From Gammaproteobacteria bacterium HGW-Gammaproteobacteria-11 (lineage in GTDB: Bacteria > Pseudomonadota > Gammaproteobacteria > Pseudomonadales > Pseudomonadaceae), in assembly GCA_002840055.1 (NCBI GenBank), contig PGZJ01000007.1:61338-125337 (forward strand): DNA of 64,000 bases. Reading direction: 5' to 3'. Both the position numbers and the translations under genes were made by a program. The notes beneath the pieces are model-generated. The model made no database searches. It saw only the letters and a list, made by a program, of their open reading frames with translations, and was not told the origin of the DNA. Below are positions 1 to 8,907 of the stretch, piece by piece. Within the stretch, counting starts at the first letter, position 1. Each line of letters starts with the position of its first letter.

Positions 1-1000
1 TGCCGACTTGAGCACCGACAAACTGGGCGAAAAGATTGTTCTGTCCGGGAGTATGGAGGCGCTCACCCTGGATATTGGTGGCCTGATGCCGATTCGGATG
101 AGCATGAACGACCTGGTCATCAATATGGATCGGACGCAGAACGCCGATGGCCTGTATCTGGGCTCAAGCCACCTTGATCTGGCGAGCATGGCCTTCACCT
201 TGAGCAACAGAAAGACCCTTGAACTGCTGGCACTTCGCTCCACCGATACCCTTCTTGAGCAGGACGGGCAGTTGACCAGCGATATGAACTTTGACCTGGG
301 TTCAGTCAATTACGCCGGTCAGACACTGGGTTCAATGAGCAGCGTCTGGCGGTTTTCTCGCCTTGACAGCAAAGCGGTGGCCGAGCTGAATCGTTTTTAC
401 AATCAGGTCATGACCTCGGTGCAGACCGGCGCTGATATCGACGATCATCTGGATGACGTGCAGGATGTCGTGGCGCAGTTGCTTGCGGGCAAACCGCGTT
501 TGGCGCTGGAGTCCTTAGACGTGCGCACAGCCAATGGCGAAAGCCGTCTGAGTCTGGCGGTCGAGCTGGCGGCACCGGAGTCATTCGAGCTGGAAGATGA
601 AACCTTGCTGCGTCAGATCATTGCGCGGGTTGATGGGCAACTGCAGCTGTCCAAGCCCATGCTCCGGGATCTGGTGTCGTACAAAGGGCTGTTCCAGCCT
701 GAGCTGAGCAGTGACGAACTGGCCATGGAAGCCGAGGTGTTGATCGACATGCTGGAAGGCATGGCCCAGGCTAGCAAACTGGCCCGTGTTGAAGGCGACG
801 ATCTGCGCACCGACCTGCTGTATGCCGAGGGTCAACTGGAGATCAACGGCAATCCCGTGGCGCTTGATGAGCTGGACGATCTGTTTGCGTCCGCGTTGCC
901 GAGTGCCCCTCAGCCAGACATCGAGCAGATGTCGGATGCCGAGATTCAGGCCGAGGTTGAGCGCCTGATGCGGGATCTTGAAGCCATCGACGCGCAATAA
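1..1000 (+). CDS. YdgA/DUF945 family protein, 5'-truncated
   Basis: The frame is already open at the left edge (codons run from position 2) and ends at TAA 998-1000, so the N-terminus lies outside the window; the TTG at position 8 is not a real start. About 332 residues are visible. They alternate hydrophobic and polar residues as in a beta-rich exported protein, and end in an acidic, helix-prone tail (EIQAEVERLMRDLEAI). The pattern resembles the C-terminal part of the YdgA/DUF945 proteins of gammaproteobacteria, which are membrane-anchored envelope proteins of unknown role. The next gene is convergent, 11 bp away. The family call rests on overall resemblance, without a catalytic motif. Confidence 0.62.
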   Translation, partial: ADLSTDKLGEKIVLSGSMEALTLDIGGLMPIRMSMNDLVINMDRTQNADGLYLGSSHLDLASMAFTLSNRKTLELLALRSTDTLLEQDGQLTSDMNFDLGSVNYAGQTLGSMSSVWRFSRLDSKAVAELNRFYNQVMTSVQTGADIDDHLDDVQDVVAQLLAGKPRLALESLDVRTANGESRLSLAVELAAPESFELEDETLLRQIIARVDGQLQLSKPMLRDLVSYKGLFQPELSSDELAMEAEVLIDMLEGMAQASKLARVEGDDLRTDLLYAEGQLEINGNPVALDELDDLFASALPSAPQPDIEQMSDAEIQAEVERLMRDLEAIDAQ

Positions 1001-1011
1001 AGCCCATGGCC

Positions 1012-1944
1012 TCAGCCCTGCCCGACACCCTGTGTGGGCGGGGCAAAATCCTGGTGCTGATCGATCTGCAGTATCACCCGGCGCATGGCCTGTGCTGCCG
1101 GTGACAGACTATGATCGGCGCGGCTGACCAGTCCATAGGCCGAGTGTTGCCTGAAACTGTTGTCACTTAGCGGCAGGATACTCAAGCGGCCAGCATTGAC
1201 CTCATCGGCTACCACATCCCAGGGCGCGGTACTGAGCACATCGCTCTGCGCCACCAAGGCCTTGAGCACCATGAAATTGTCGCACTGAATGCTCACCGGA
1301 TTTTCTCTACCGCTGAATAACTTCAGTTCCTCGGCAACCTCTTCAGGCATCTGAGTCGCGGCCAGGGGGTAGGCCCAGAGGTCGCTGGACGTCAGTCCGG
1401 CCAGCCCTGTCAGGGGGTGTTCAGGGCGGCAAAAAATGACCCCGTGATGCACGCCCAGCGGTTCTATATTGAGCAGCGGGTCATCGACAAAGTCGCGGAT
1501 ATCCGCCACAAACAACTCAAGGTCATCGGCCAGCAATCGTGCGCGCAGGTCACGCCAGTTATCAATCATCAGTGCGACCCGGATCCCCGGGTAATCGGTC
1601 GCCAGTTGTCCCAGGGCGGCGGGCACCAGGCGTGCTGCGGGATAGGGGCCGGCGCCGAGTCGCAGTTCCCCCGCCTGCAGGTTGCCCAGTTGACTGACGG
1701 CATTTTTCAGCGCGCGGCTGCCGGCCAAGAGACGCTGGGCGTGTTCCAGCACTAACTGGCCGTGTGCGGTCAGGCTGATGCCGCGGGCATGACGATCCAG
1801 CAGCTTGCAATCAAGGCTGGCCTCCAGCGCTTGAATGCTGCGACTCAGCGCGGGTTGACTGAGGTTGACGGTTTCCGCTGCACGGGCAAAGTGGCCTTGC
1901 TCGGCGAGGGCGACGAAGTGGCGTAACTGCTGTAAGTTTGACAT
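1012..1944 (-). CDS. LysR-family transcriptional regulator
   Basis: This is a 310-residue LysR-type regulator. The winged helix-turn-helix occupies residues 1-62 (LRHFVALAEQGHFARAAE, then LSQPALSRSIQALE), followed by the periplasmic-binding-like effector domain. I chose ATG 1944 over an upstream in-frame start at 1992 because the family begins directly with a sequence like MSNLQQLRHF. The gene is divergent from the ABC1-family gene at 2109 and converges on the YdgA gene. Its target and inducer are not evident; divergent placement makes the neighbour a candidate target, but that is inference. Confidence 0.88.
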   Translation of the reverse strand: MSNLQQLRHFVALAEQGHFARAAETVNLSQPALSRSIQALEASLDCKLLDRHARGISLTAHGQLVLEHAQRLLAGSRALKNAVSQLGNLQAGELRLGAGPYPAARLVPAALGQLATDYPGIRVALMIDNWRDLRARLLADDLELFVADIRDFVDDPLLNIEPLGVHHGVIFCRPEHPLTGLAGLTSSDLWAYPLAATQMPEEVAEELKLFSGRENPVSIQCDNFMVLKALVAQSDVLSTAPWDVVADEVNAGRLSILPLSDNSFRQHSAYGLVSRADHSLSPAAQAMRRVILQIDQHQDFAPPTQGVGQG

Positions 1945-2108
1945 GCGGAACCTGCATTGTTTTGTCAGAAGACATGCGTAACAAGTATGCACCTGGGATT
2001 GCTGTGCCGCGACCTTTTCTGCGCACCTTCGCCGCGGGGTTATCTTTGCTTACCTTAAGGTGCTTGCTGCATGTGCTGGCAGCGCACCACACTTATGCCA
2101 ATGTCCTA

Positions 2109-3413
2109 TTGTGGAATCTGCCCTTGAAAGCGCCATCCTCGTCATCGCTCGGTCGTTTCATACGCCTATCCACCACGGCCACCCGAATTGCCGGTGGCGT
2201 GCTGGGGCAGCGCCTGCTGCACGGGCGTGCCGGCATCGACTGGCAGCCCGTTGGCGATTTGTTGACCGAGGTGCTGGGGCAGATGAAGGGGCCTGTACTC
2301 AAGCTCGGGCAAATGGCTTCGCAGTGGCAGGGCGTCCTGCCAGCGCCGATCATCAGCGCCCTGGCGAGCCTGCAGAACCGCGTGCCGGCGATGGCATTCA
2401 GTGACATAGAGCGGCAGCTCAAGGCGGTATACGGCCCTGACCTGAGCGCTTATTTCCAGCATATTGAACCCGACCCCTTTGCCGCCGCGTCGCTGGGCCA
2501 GGTACACCGTGCCGTCAGCCGCGAGGGGCAGGCGCTGGTACTGAAAATCCAGTATTCGGGTATTGCTGCAATCTGCGCGGCTGATCTCAAGCAGCTGCGG
2601 CGTCTTTTGCCGCTGGGCCGTCTGTTTCGTGCGCCTGCAGCCCAACTGGAGGCGGTGCATGCCCAGTTGACTCGCAGTGTTGCGGAGGAGCTGGACTATG
2701 CGGCCGAAATGCAACGACTGCAGCGTTATCATGCGCACTTCAAGGGCTGTGACCGGGTGCTGGTGCCGGAGCCCTTGCCGGCGCTCTGCCGCCCCGGGGT
2801 GCTGGCGCTGAGTTACCTGCCGGGTCTGCCCTTTGCCCAGGTCGCCGATGCATCGCCTGCGCTGCGTGAGCAGTTGGCACAGACCCTGGTGCACTGGTTG
2901 TGCCGTCAGGCCTTTGAGCTCGGTGAGCTGCACGCTGATCCGCATGCCGGCAATTTTGCCTATACGCCGCAGGGACAACTGATTGCCTACGATTTTGGCT
3001 GTATGCAATCCATGGGTGCTGATCTGCTGACTGCGTATATGCAGTGTTATCGCGCTTTGCAGGCCGGCAGTGCGGAGCAGCTGGAGGGGGGCTTTCAAGC
3101 GCTGGGTCTGCGTCAGCCCGGCACGCCTGTGCCATGGGCCTTGTATCGCCAGTTACAGGGTTTGCTGGGACCACTGATTCAGCCTGCGGCGCAGTGGGAT
3201 TTTGCCGCCAGTGGGCTGCATGCGCAGGTCCAGACGCTGGTCCCCGATGTGCTGGCCCGGCTCGGCAGCCTGCAACCGGCACCCGCGACCATTCTGGTCA
3301 ACCGGGTGCTGGAGGGGCATTACTGGAGCTTTACTCGGCTTGGGGTGTGCCTGCCACTGGCGGCGTTGCTGGAACCTCATATGCAGGCGTGGCAGGCAGG
3401 TGCAGCGCAGTAA
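2109..3413 (+). CDS. ABC1/UbiB-family atypical kinase-like protein
   Basis: The protein has the ABC1 (AarF/UbiB/ADCK) fold. Counting from TTG 2109 (434 residues), a KLGQ motif lies at 65-68, the alanine-rich loop AAASLGQ at 125-131, the ATP-site lysine in LKIQ near 146, HADPHAGN at 275-282 and YDFG at 294-297. Family members act in coenzyme Q biosynthesis or lipid homeostasis as ATPases or atypical kinases. This short form lacks the C-terminal membrane segments of UbiB and sits outside the ubi operon, so I do not call it ubiB. The open frame extends up to 1938, but that part would overlap the divergent LysR start and shows no family similarity. The start is uncertain. The last 83 bp overlap the convergent hydrolase gene. 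Confidence 0.8.
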   Translation: MWNLPLKAPSSSSLGRFIRLSTTATRIAGGVLGQRLLHGRAGIDWQPVGDLLTEVLGQMKGPVLKLGQMASQWQGVLPAPIISALASLQNRVPAMAFSDIERQLKAVYGPDLSAYFQHIEPDPFAAASLGQVHRAVSREGQALVLKIQYSGIAAICAADLKQLRRLLPLGRLFRAPAAQLEAVHAQLTRSVAEELDYAAEMQRLQRYHAHFKGCDRVLVPEPLPALCRPGVLALSYLPGLPFAQVADASPALREQLAQTLVHWLCRQAFELGELHADPHAGNFAYTPQGQLIAYDFGCMQSMGADLLTAYMQCYRALQAGSAEQLEGGFQALGLRQPGTPVPWALYRQLQGLLGPLIQPAAQWDFAASGLHAQVQTLVPDVLARLGSLQPAPATILVNRVLEGHYWSFTRLGVCLPLAALLEPHMQAWQAGAAQ

Positions 3414-4323
3414 AGTTGGCGACCCGTTGCAGGGCCAGATCGGCCATCTTCAAGAGTCCGGTATTGGCCTGAAAAACATGCCAGAGGCGTGGAAAGAACT
3501 CCAGCTGGACCCTGACTCCAGCAGCCCTGGCGGCCTCGGCAAAGCGCAGACTGTCATTCAGCAGCAGCTCTTCTTCAGCCACCTGGATCAGCAAGGGTGG
3601 CAGGCCGCTCAGATCGGCATTGATCGGTGACAGCATGGGATCGCGGCGGTTCATGCCGGGTTCGCACACCAGATCGGCGGCCTGTTCTATCCAGCTCATG
3701 TTCAACAACGGATCACCGGCAATCGGGTTGTGCAGGTGCTCGGCAGTAAAATCCACCACCGGCGAGAAGCACACCAGCGCAGCGGGCAACGGAAGTTGCC
3801 GGGCCTTGAGCTCGAGCGCCGTGATCAGCGTCAGGTGCGCACCGGCCGAGTCGCCGGCAATGATGATGCTTGCCGGCGCATAGCCACGCTGCAGCAGTGC
3901 CTGGTAGGCCGCCACGGCATCTTCTCGGGGCGCTGGCAGACGGTGTTCCGGCGCCAAGCGGTAGTCAATCACGCAGACATCCATCTGCGTCAGGCTGGCC
4001 AGTTTGGCGCACAGCGAGCGGTGGGTGGCGGGCGAACCAATCAGATAGGCGCCGCCATGCAGGTAGAGCATGACCCGTCCCTGACCACCAGCATTCGGAC
4101 GATGCCATTCGCAGTACCGGCCAGCGATAATTTCCCGGGTACGGCTGACGCCACGACTGACCGGCATGGCTGCGGTCAGCAGGCGAATCACCAGGCGTTG
4201 CACGGCAATCGGCACGGCGGGGCGAATCAGTCCCCGGAACAGCCATTTCATGAAAAAGCGCAGCACGCCGCGCAGCAGTCCCTGGCCCGGGTCCGGGGCA
4301 GTGTAATCAACCTGTGAAGTCAT
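3331..4323 (-). CDS. alpha/beta hydrolase, hormone-sensitive-lipase (family IV) type
   Basis: This 330-residue esterase or lipase-like enzyme carries the oxyanion-hole motif HGGAYL (89-94), the nucleophile elbow GDSAG with Ser159 (157-161) and a catalytic histidine in LWHVF (His282). The acid position falls in AEEELLLNDS, where a glutamate replaces the usual aspartate; some HSL-type enzymes also use Glu. An N-terminal segment rich in hydrophobic and basic residues (about 18-52) may form a membrane-facing cap. Its start overlaps the end of the upstream flavin monooxygenase by 17 bp, so the two are probably translated together. A Baeyer-Villiger enzyme plus an esterase is a common pairing: ketone to ester, then ester hydrolysis. 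The substrate is unknown. Confidence 0.86.
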   Translation of the reverse strand: MTSQVDYTAPDPGQGLLRGVLRFFMKWLFRGLIRPAVPIAVQRLVIRLLTAAMPVSRGVSRTREIIAGRYCEWHRPNAGGQGRVMLYLHGGAYLIGSPATHRSLCAKLASLTQMDVCVIDYRLAPEHRLPAPREDAVAAYQALLQRGYAPASIIIAGDSAGAHLTLITALELKARQLPLPAALVCFSPVVDFTAEHLHNPIAGDPLLNMSWIEQAADLVCEPGMNRRDPMLSPINADLSGLPPLLIQVAEEELLLNDSLRFAEAARAAGVRVQLEFFPRLWHVFQANTGLLKMADLALQRVANFTALHLPATPAYEVPATPPVAGTPQAE

Positions 4324-5782
4324 AATCAGTCCATGTCGGGTGACGGGTCAGGTGCCGGTAACTGAAGGTGTAACCGGGCCAGTTATTGGTGTGCTTGCCC
4401 TCGGCGGTCTGGTACCAGCTGTGACAGCCACGATTCCATATGGTCTTGCCCAAGGCTGTTTGCAACCTCTGGTTATAGCTATCCTGCCGTGCGGATTTGA
4501 CATCCATATAACGCAGGCCATGGCGTTGCAGTCGATTGATGCAGTCAATCACGTAGTTGAACTGACTTTCCAGCATATAGATGATCGAGTTGTGGCCCAG
4601 GTTGGTGTTGGGGCCATACAGCAGAAACAGATTCGGGAAGCCACTGACGCTGATGCCCTTGTAGGCCTCGGCGCCTGATTGCCAGGCCTGATTCAGTTCA
4701 ATGCCATGCAGGCCGCGAATCTGCATGGGCGCAAGAAAATCGCTGGCAGCAAAACCGGTGCCGTAAATGATCACATCGGCGTGGTGACACTGCCCTGATA
4801 GGGTTTCGATACCTTCAGCAGTGATACGGCTGATCGGCTCGGTAACCAGTTGGACCTTGTCCTGATCGATGGCCGGATAGAAGTCGTCACTGATCAGCAT
4901 GCGCTTGCAGCCCATCGGGTAGTCCGGTATCAGCTGTCGGCGTTTTTCCGGGTTGCGGACACCCTTGTGCAGGTGTGCGTGAAAGCCCTTCTCAAGCAGC
5001 TTCATCAGGCCGGGAAAACGAATGAAGGCCAGAGCACGGATTTCGTGGGTCAGATAATGCCAACTGCGACTCAGCTTCAAGAGTAGTGGCAGTCGCTGGA
5101 ACAGGCGTTGGGTTTGGCTGCTGTACGGCGCATCGTCCTTGCTGATGACATAGGCGGCACTGCGCTGGAACAGCAGCAGCTCGGCGGCCTGCTCGGCGAC
5201 CGGCGGCACGAACTGAATGGCCGAGGCACCGGTGCCAATGACCGCGACGCGCTTGCCCCGCAGATCTACTTCATGTTGCCAGCAGGCTGAGTGAAAGGCC
5301 GGTCCGGCGAAGCTGTCACGGCCGTCAATCGGCGGATAGATTGGCCGGTTGAGCTGGCCGCAGGCACTGACCAGGCAGCGGGCGCTGAACGTCTCGCCGT
5401 TGCTGCAGCTGACCTGCCAGAGACCACTGGCCGCATCAAACGCGGCCCGACTGACCTCGCGACCCAGGCGCAGACGGGTACCGAGCTGGTACTTGCGTAC
5501 GCAATGTTGCATGTACTCAAGTATCTCGGCTTGCCCGGCATAGCGGCAACGCCAGTCGGCCTTGGGTTCGAAGGAAAAGGAATAGAGATGCGAAGGCACA
5601 TCGCAGGCGGCGCCGGGGTAATGATTGTCACGCCAGGTACCCCCGACGTCATGGCCTTTGTCGAGGATCAGAAAGTCGCTGATACCGGCTTTATCCAGTC
5701 GAATCCCCAACCCCAGTCCGCCAAAGCCGGCGCCTATGATCAGTACATCCAAAGGGTCGTCTGCGAGCCTGTTCGTTTGCAT
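4307..5782 (-). CDS. Baeyer-Villiger-type flavin monooxygenase
   Basis: This 491-residue FAD- and NADPH-dependent monooxygenase has two Rossmann motifs: GAGFGG (17-22) for FAD and GTGASA (183-188) for NADPH. Between them, FAGPAFHSACWQ (158-169) fits the Baeyer-Villiger fingerprint FxGxxxHxxxW, with Gln where Pro or Asp is usual. GGTWRDNHYPGAACD (47-61) is also typical of class B monooxygenases. I chose ATG 5782, just before the FAD motif; in-frame starts at 5818-5827 would add up to 15 residues. It is the first gene of a two-gene unit with the overlapping esterase. It likely oxidises a ketone or other carbonyl compound, but the substrate cannot be read from sequence. Confidence 0.88.
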   Translation of the reverse strand: MQTNRLADDPLDVLIIGAGFGGLGLGIRLDKAGISDFLILDKGHDVGGTWRDNHYPGAACDVPSHLYSFSFEPKADWRCRYAGQAEILEYMQHCVRKYQLGTRLRLGREVSRAAFDAASGLWQVSCSNGETFSARCLVSACGQLNRPIYPPIDGRDSFAGPAFHSACWQHEVDLRGKRVAVIGTGASAIQFVPPVAEQAAELLLFQRSAAYVISKDDAPYSSQTQRLFQRLPLLLKLSRSWHYLTHEIRALAFIRFPGLMKLLEKGFHAHLHKGVRNPEKRRQLIPDYPMGCKRMLISDDFYPAIDQDKVQLVTEPISRITAEGIETLSGQCHHADVIIYGTGFAASDFLAPMQIRGLHGIELNQAWQSGAEAYKGISVSGFPNLFLLYGPNTNLGHNSIIYMLESQFNYVIDCINRLQRHGLRYMDVKSARQDSYNQRLQTALGKTIWNRGCHSWYQTAEGKHTNNWPGYTFSYRHLTRHPTWTDYDFTG

Positions 5783-6049
5783 TGCTTTTATCCACAGGAT
5801 ACGGGGTATGGGATTCATCATAGCCAACCAAGGGTCCGTGCATAGTGGCCTGAACGGCCATGCACAGGGGGATATGCGACAGTATCGGGCGGCGGTCAGA
5901 TAAATTTGCTCATAACTCCGGGCAATCCAGGGGATGGATTTCCATTAGCATATTGAATGAATCATCATTCCGTTAATCAAAGGCGCTGCCAGCCGGGCTG
6001 CGCCGGCGTATTGTGATGCACTTAACCGCTCAACTGAGGAGAGAGTCCC

Positions 6050-7228
6050 GTGACCGATCTGGATGCGTTCCGCCAGCAGACCCGTGCCTGGTTGGAAGAG
6101 AACTGCCCGCAGAGCATGCGTGCCCCGATGACCAGCGATGGCGACCAGTGCTGGGGCGGTCGCGGCTTTCAGTTTCAGAGTGAGGACCAGAAGCTCTGGT
6201 TGCAGCGCATGGCTGCCAAGGGCTGGACAGCGCCGGACTGGCCGGTTGAATACGGTGGTGGTGGTCTGAGTTCCGCCGAACACAAGGTATTGCGTGAGGA
6301 GCTGGCGCGGCTGCGTGCGCGGCCGGCCCTGTCGAGTTTTGGTGTGTGGATGATCGGTCCGGCGATTCTCAAGTTTGGCTCCGAGGAGCTCAAGCGTCAG
6401 CACCTACCGCCGATTGTACGCGGCGAGATCCGCTGGTGTCAGGGCTACAGTGAACCGGGTGCCGGTTCCGACCTGGCCGGGTTGCAGACCAAGGCCGAGG
6501 ACCAGGGCGATCATTTTATCGTCAACGGCCAGAAGATCTGGACCTCCTATGCCGACAAGGCCGACTGGATGTTCTGCCTGGTGCGCACCAATACCGAAGC
6601 CAAGAAGCAGTTGGGCATCAGTCTGGTGCTGTTTGACATGACCACCCCCGGTGTCACGACGCGGCCGATCAAGCTGATTTCCGGCAGCTCGCCCTTCTGC
6701 GAGACCTTCCTCGACAATGTCCGGGTGGAGAAAAGCCAGGTCGTCGGTGAGATCAACGCCGGCTGGACCATTGCCAAGTACCTGCTGACCCATGAGCGCG
6801 AGATGATCGGTGGCATGGGCCGCACCGCTGCGGGCCAGAAGACCCTGCCGGAGTTTGCCGCTGAACATATCGGCCTTGATAACGGCAAGTTGTCCGATGG
6901 CTTTCTGCGCAGTGACGTTACGCGCTGGGATCTGGATGCCAAGGCCTTTGAACTGACCGCCGAGCGGGTAGTGGATGAAGCCAAGTCCGGGCAGGGAGTG
7001 GGCGCGGCCTCGGCCATGCTCAAGTATTACGGAACCGAATTGAACAAGCGCCGACAGGAACTGATGATCGCCCTGGCCGGTAGTGACGCCATGGTCTGGG
7101 AGGGCGCCGCCTGGAAAGAGGGCCAACTGCCACGCAGCTGGTTGCGCTCCAAGGGCAACTCGATCGAAGGCGGCACCTCCGAGGTGCAGCTGAATGTGAT
7201 CGCCCGCAACATTCTTGGGCTCCAGTGA
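6050..7228 (+). CDS. acyl-CoA dehydrogenase, catalytic-type subunit
   Basis: This 392-residue acyl-CoA dehydrogenase starts at GTG 6050, behind a clear Shine-Dalgarno (GAGGAGAG near 6036-6043). The middle beta domain carries WCQGYSEPGAGSDLA, the FAD and substrate signature. The C-terminus ends in IEGGTSEVQLNVIARNILGL, the form seen in one subunit of heteromeric dehydrogenases for bulky acyl-CoAs. The following gene, 19 bp downstream, encodes a second dehydrogenase without that tail, so the two probably form a mixed complex (inference from known paired FadE proteins). The pair sits between a monooxygenase/esterase unit and an acyl-CoA carboxylase/ligase, which suggests beta-oxidation of an unusual acyl-CoA. 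Confidence 0.9.
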   Translation: MTDLDAFRQQTRAWLEENCPQSMRAPMTSDGDQCWGGRGFQFQSEDQKLWLQRMAAKGWTAPDWPVEYGGGGLSSAEHKVLREELARLRARPALSSFGVWMIGPAILKFGSEELKRQHLPPIVRGEIRWCQGYSEPGAGSDLAGLQTKAEDQGDHFIVNGQKIWTSYADKADWMFCLVRTNTEAKKQLGISLVLFDMTTPGVTTRPIKLISGSSPFCETFLDNVRVEKSQVVGEINAGWTIAKYLLTHEREMIGGMGRTAAGQKTLPEFAAEHIGLDNGKLSDGFLRSDVTRWDLDAKAFELTAERVVDEAKSGQGVGAASAMLKYYGTELNKRRQELMIALAGSDAMVWEGAAWKEGQLPRSWLRSKGNSIEGGTSEVQLNVIARNILGLQ

Positions 7229-7247
7229 GCGGACAGAGGACAGAACA

Positions 7248-8390
7248 ATGGCAATGTTGGTATTGAATGAAGAGCAGCAGATGCTGCGTGACGCCGCCAA
7301 GGGCTTTCTTGCCGAGCAGGCGCCAGTCAGCCAGTTGCGGCAATTGCGTGACAGCCGCGATGAAACCGGTTTTTCCCCCGCGCTGTGGCAAGGCATGGTC
7401 GACATGGGCTTTGTCGGCACGCTGTTGGCCGAGGCCTTTGGTGGATCGGCCTTTGGCCATGTCGGCATGGGGCAGGTATTCGAGCAGGCCGGGCGCAATC
7501 TGAGTGTGTCACCGCTGCTCTCAACGGCAGTATTGGGCGTCTGCGCCCTGCAGCTGGCCGGCACCCCGGCACAGCAGCAGGACATGCTGCCGGCCATCGC
7601 CGAAGGACGTCTGCTGACCGCACTGGCGGTGGATGAGGCGGCTCGCCATGCCCCGGCTCGGGTGGCGGCCACGGCCAAGGCTCAGGGCGATGGCTACCTG
7701 CTGAATGGTGAGAAGCGCTTTGTAATTGACGGTCATGTGGCCAACAGCCTGATTGTCTCGGCGCGCACGGCCGGAGCCGAGCAGGATCGTGACGGTATCA
7801 CGCTGTTTCTGGTCGATGCCAAGGCCCCTGGGGTCAGTATTGAACGGACCAGCATGGTCGATAGCCGCAATGCGGCGATTGTCCGCTTCAAGGATGTGCA
7901 GTTGAATTCGGCTGCGCTGCTGGGTCAGGTCGGGCAAGGGTTTGCCGTGCTGGAGGCGCTGCTTGATGTGGCCAATGCGCAGATCGCCGCCGAGCTTCTC
8001 GGGATAGCCTCTCAGGCCTTTGAAGTGACGGTGAAATACCTGCAGGAGCGCAAGCAGTTCGGCGTCACCCTGGGGTCGTTCCAGGGCTTGCAGCACCGTT
8101 GCGCACACCTGTTCAGTGAAATCGAGCTGGTCAAGTCAGTGGTGATCAAGGCCTTGATTGCGCTGGATGAGGGCGATGCCCAGGCGCCGGTACTGGTCAG
8201 TCTGGCCAAGGCAAAGGCCAGCGAAGTGGCCGAGCTGGCGACCAACGAGGCAATCCAGATGCACGGCGGCATGGGCATGACCGATGAGTTTGATGTAGGT
8301 CTGTTCATCAAGCGCGCGCGGCCCTTGCAGCAGTTGTTTGGTGATTACCGCTTCCACGCGGACCGTTTTGCCACGCTGCGGGGTTATTGA
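7248..8390 (+). CDS. acyl-CoA dehydrogenase, partner subunit
   Basis: This 380-residue acyl-CoA dehydrogenase starts at ATG 7248 with AGAGGA about 8 nt upstream; the frame is open back to 7215, but the family begins with MLVLNEEQQMLRD. The C-terminal domain has the motif IQMHGGMGMTDEFDVGLFIKR but lacks the GTSEVQ tail of its neighbour. It was probably recruited as the second subunit of a heteromeric enzyme, in which the two subunits share FAD-site residues. It ends at 8390, 29 bp before a strong hairpin terminator, so 6050-8390 is likely one transcript. The substrate is unknown. Confidence 0.88.
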   Translation: MAMLVLNEEQQMLRDAAKGFLAEQAPVSQLRQLRDSRDETGFSPALWQGMVDMGFVGTLLAEAFGGSAFGHVGMGQVFEQAGRNLSVSPLLSTAVLGVCALQLAGTPAQQQDMLPAIAEGRLLTALAVDEAARHAPARVAATAKAQGDGYLLNGEKRFVIDGHVANSLIVSARTAGAEQDRDGITLFLVDAKAPGVSIERTSMVDSRNAAIVRFKDVQLNSAALLGQVGQGFAVLEALLDVANAQIAAELLGIASQAFEVTVKYLQERKQFGVTLGSFQGLQHRCAHLFSEIELVKSVVIKALIALDEGDAQAPVLVSLAKAKASEVAELATNEAIQMHGGMGMTDEFDVGLFIKRARPLQQLFGDYRFHADRFATLRGY

Positions 8391-8418
8391 CCTGCACTAA
8401 CAGGTAGTCGGTTATACC

Positions 8419-8450
8419 CACAGGCCGGCCCGATCCGGCCTGTGTTGTTT
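8419..8450 (+). terminator. rho-independent terminator after the acyl-CoA dehydrogenase pair
   Basis: A perfect 10-bp stem (CACAGGCCGG / CCGGCCTGTG) with a 6-nt loop is followed by TTGTTT. It lies 29 bp after the second dehydrogenase stop codon and would separate the pair from lrgA. Confidence 0.75.
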
Positions 8451-8544
8451 CTGCACCTCAGAAGCGGGCTTAGCCTATTTGCTACTGGTCAGCGCGCAGC
8501 GGCCTGATTACTCTTGTTGCACACTCTTCTGGCGGAAAGCACTG

Positions 8545-8907
8545 ATGTTGATACGTGGTCTGACCTGGTTGATCCTCTTTCAGTTGATCGGCACGGGCCT
8601 GAATGTCCTGTGGTTGTCCTTTCTACCTGGTCCGATCATTGGCATGGTGTTGCTGCTGGTGTTTCTGGTGATCCGCGGTGACGTCGGCGAGCCGATCGAA
8701 CAGGCTGCCGCTGGTCTGCTGAAGTACCTGCCCTTGATTCTGGTGCCGCCGGCCGTCGGCATCATGGCCTATGGCGCGGAAATGGCCGCTTATGGTCTGG
8801 CCATTGTGGTTACGCTGACCCTGTCGTTTTTTCTCGCCCTGCCGCTGTGTGGCTGGTTGATGCAGCGGCTGTTGCAACGACAGCGGCGCGCGGAGGATCA
8901 GCCATGA
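8545..8907 (+). CDS. LrgA/CidA family membrane protein
   Basis: This 120-residue membrane protein has four hydrophobic segments and the family stretch FLPGPIIGMVLLL in the first third. The start at ATG 8545 has GCGGAAAG upstream; the longer frame from 8479 adds an unconserved lead. CidA/LrgA proteins work with an LrgB/CidB partner, encoded here by the next gene through an ATGA overlap. The family was first described as holin-like and antiholin-like; some pairs are now linked to transport of small carboxylates such as pyruvate, and the plant relative PLGG1 carries glycolate and glycerate. In this catabolic setting a carboxylate exporter or importer is plausible, but that is inference. Confidence 0.85.
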   Translation: MLIRGLTWLILFQLIGTGLNVLWLSFLPGPIIGMVLLLVFLVIRGDVGEPIEQAAAGLLKYLPLILVPPAVGIMAYGAEMAAYGLAIVVTLTLSFFLALPLCGWLMQRLLQRQRRAEDQP

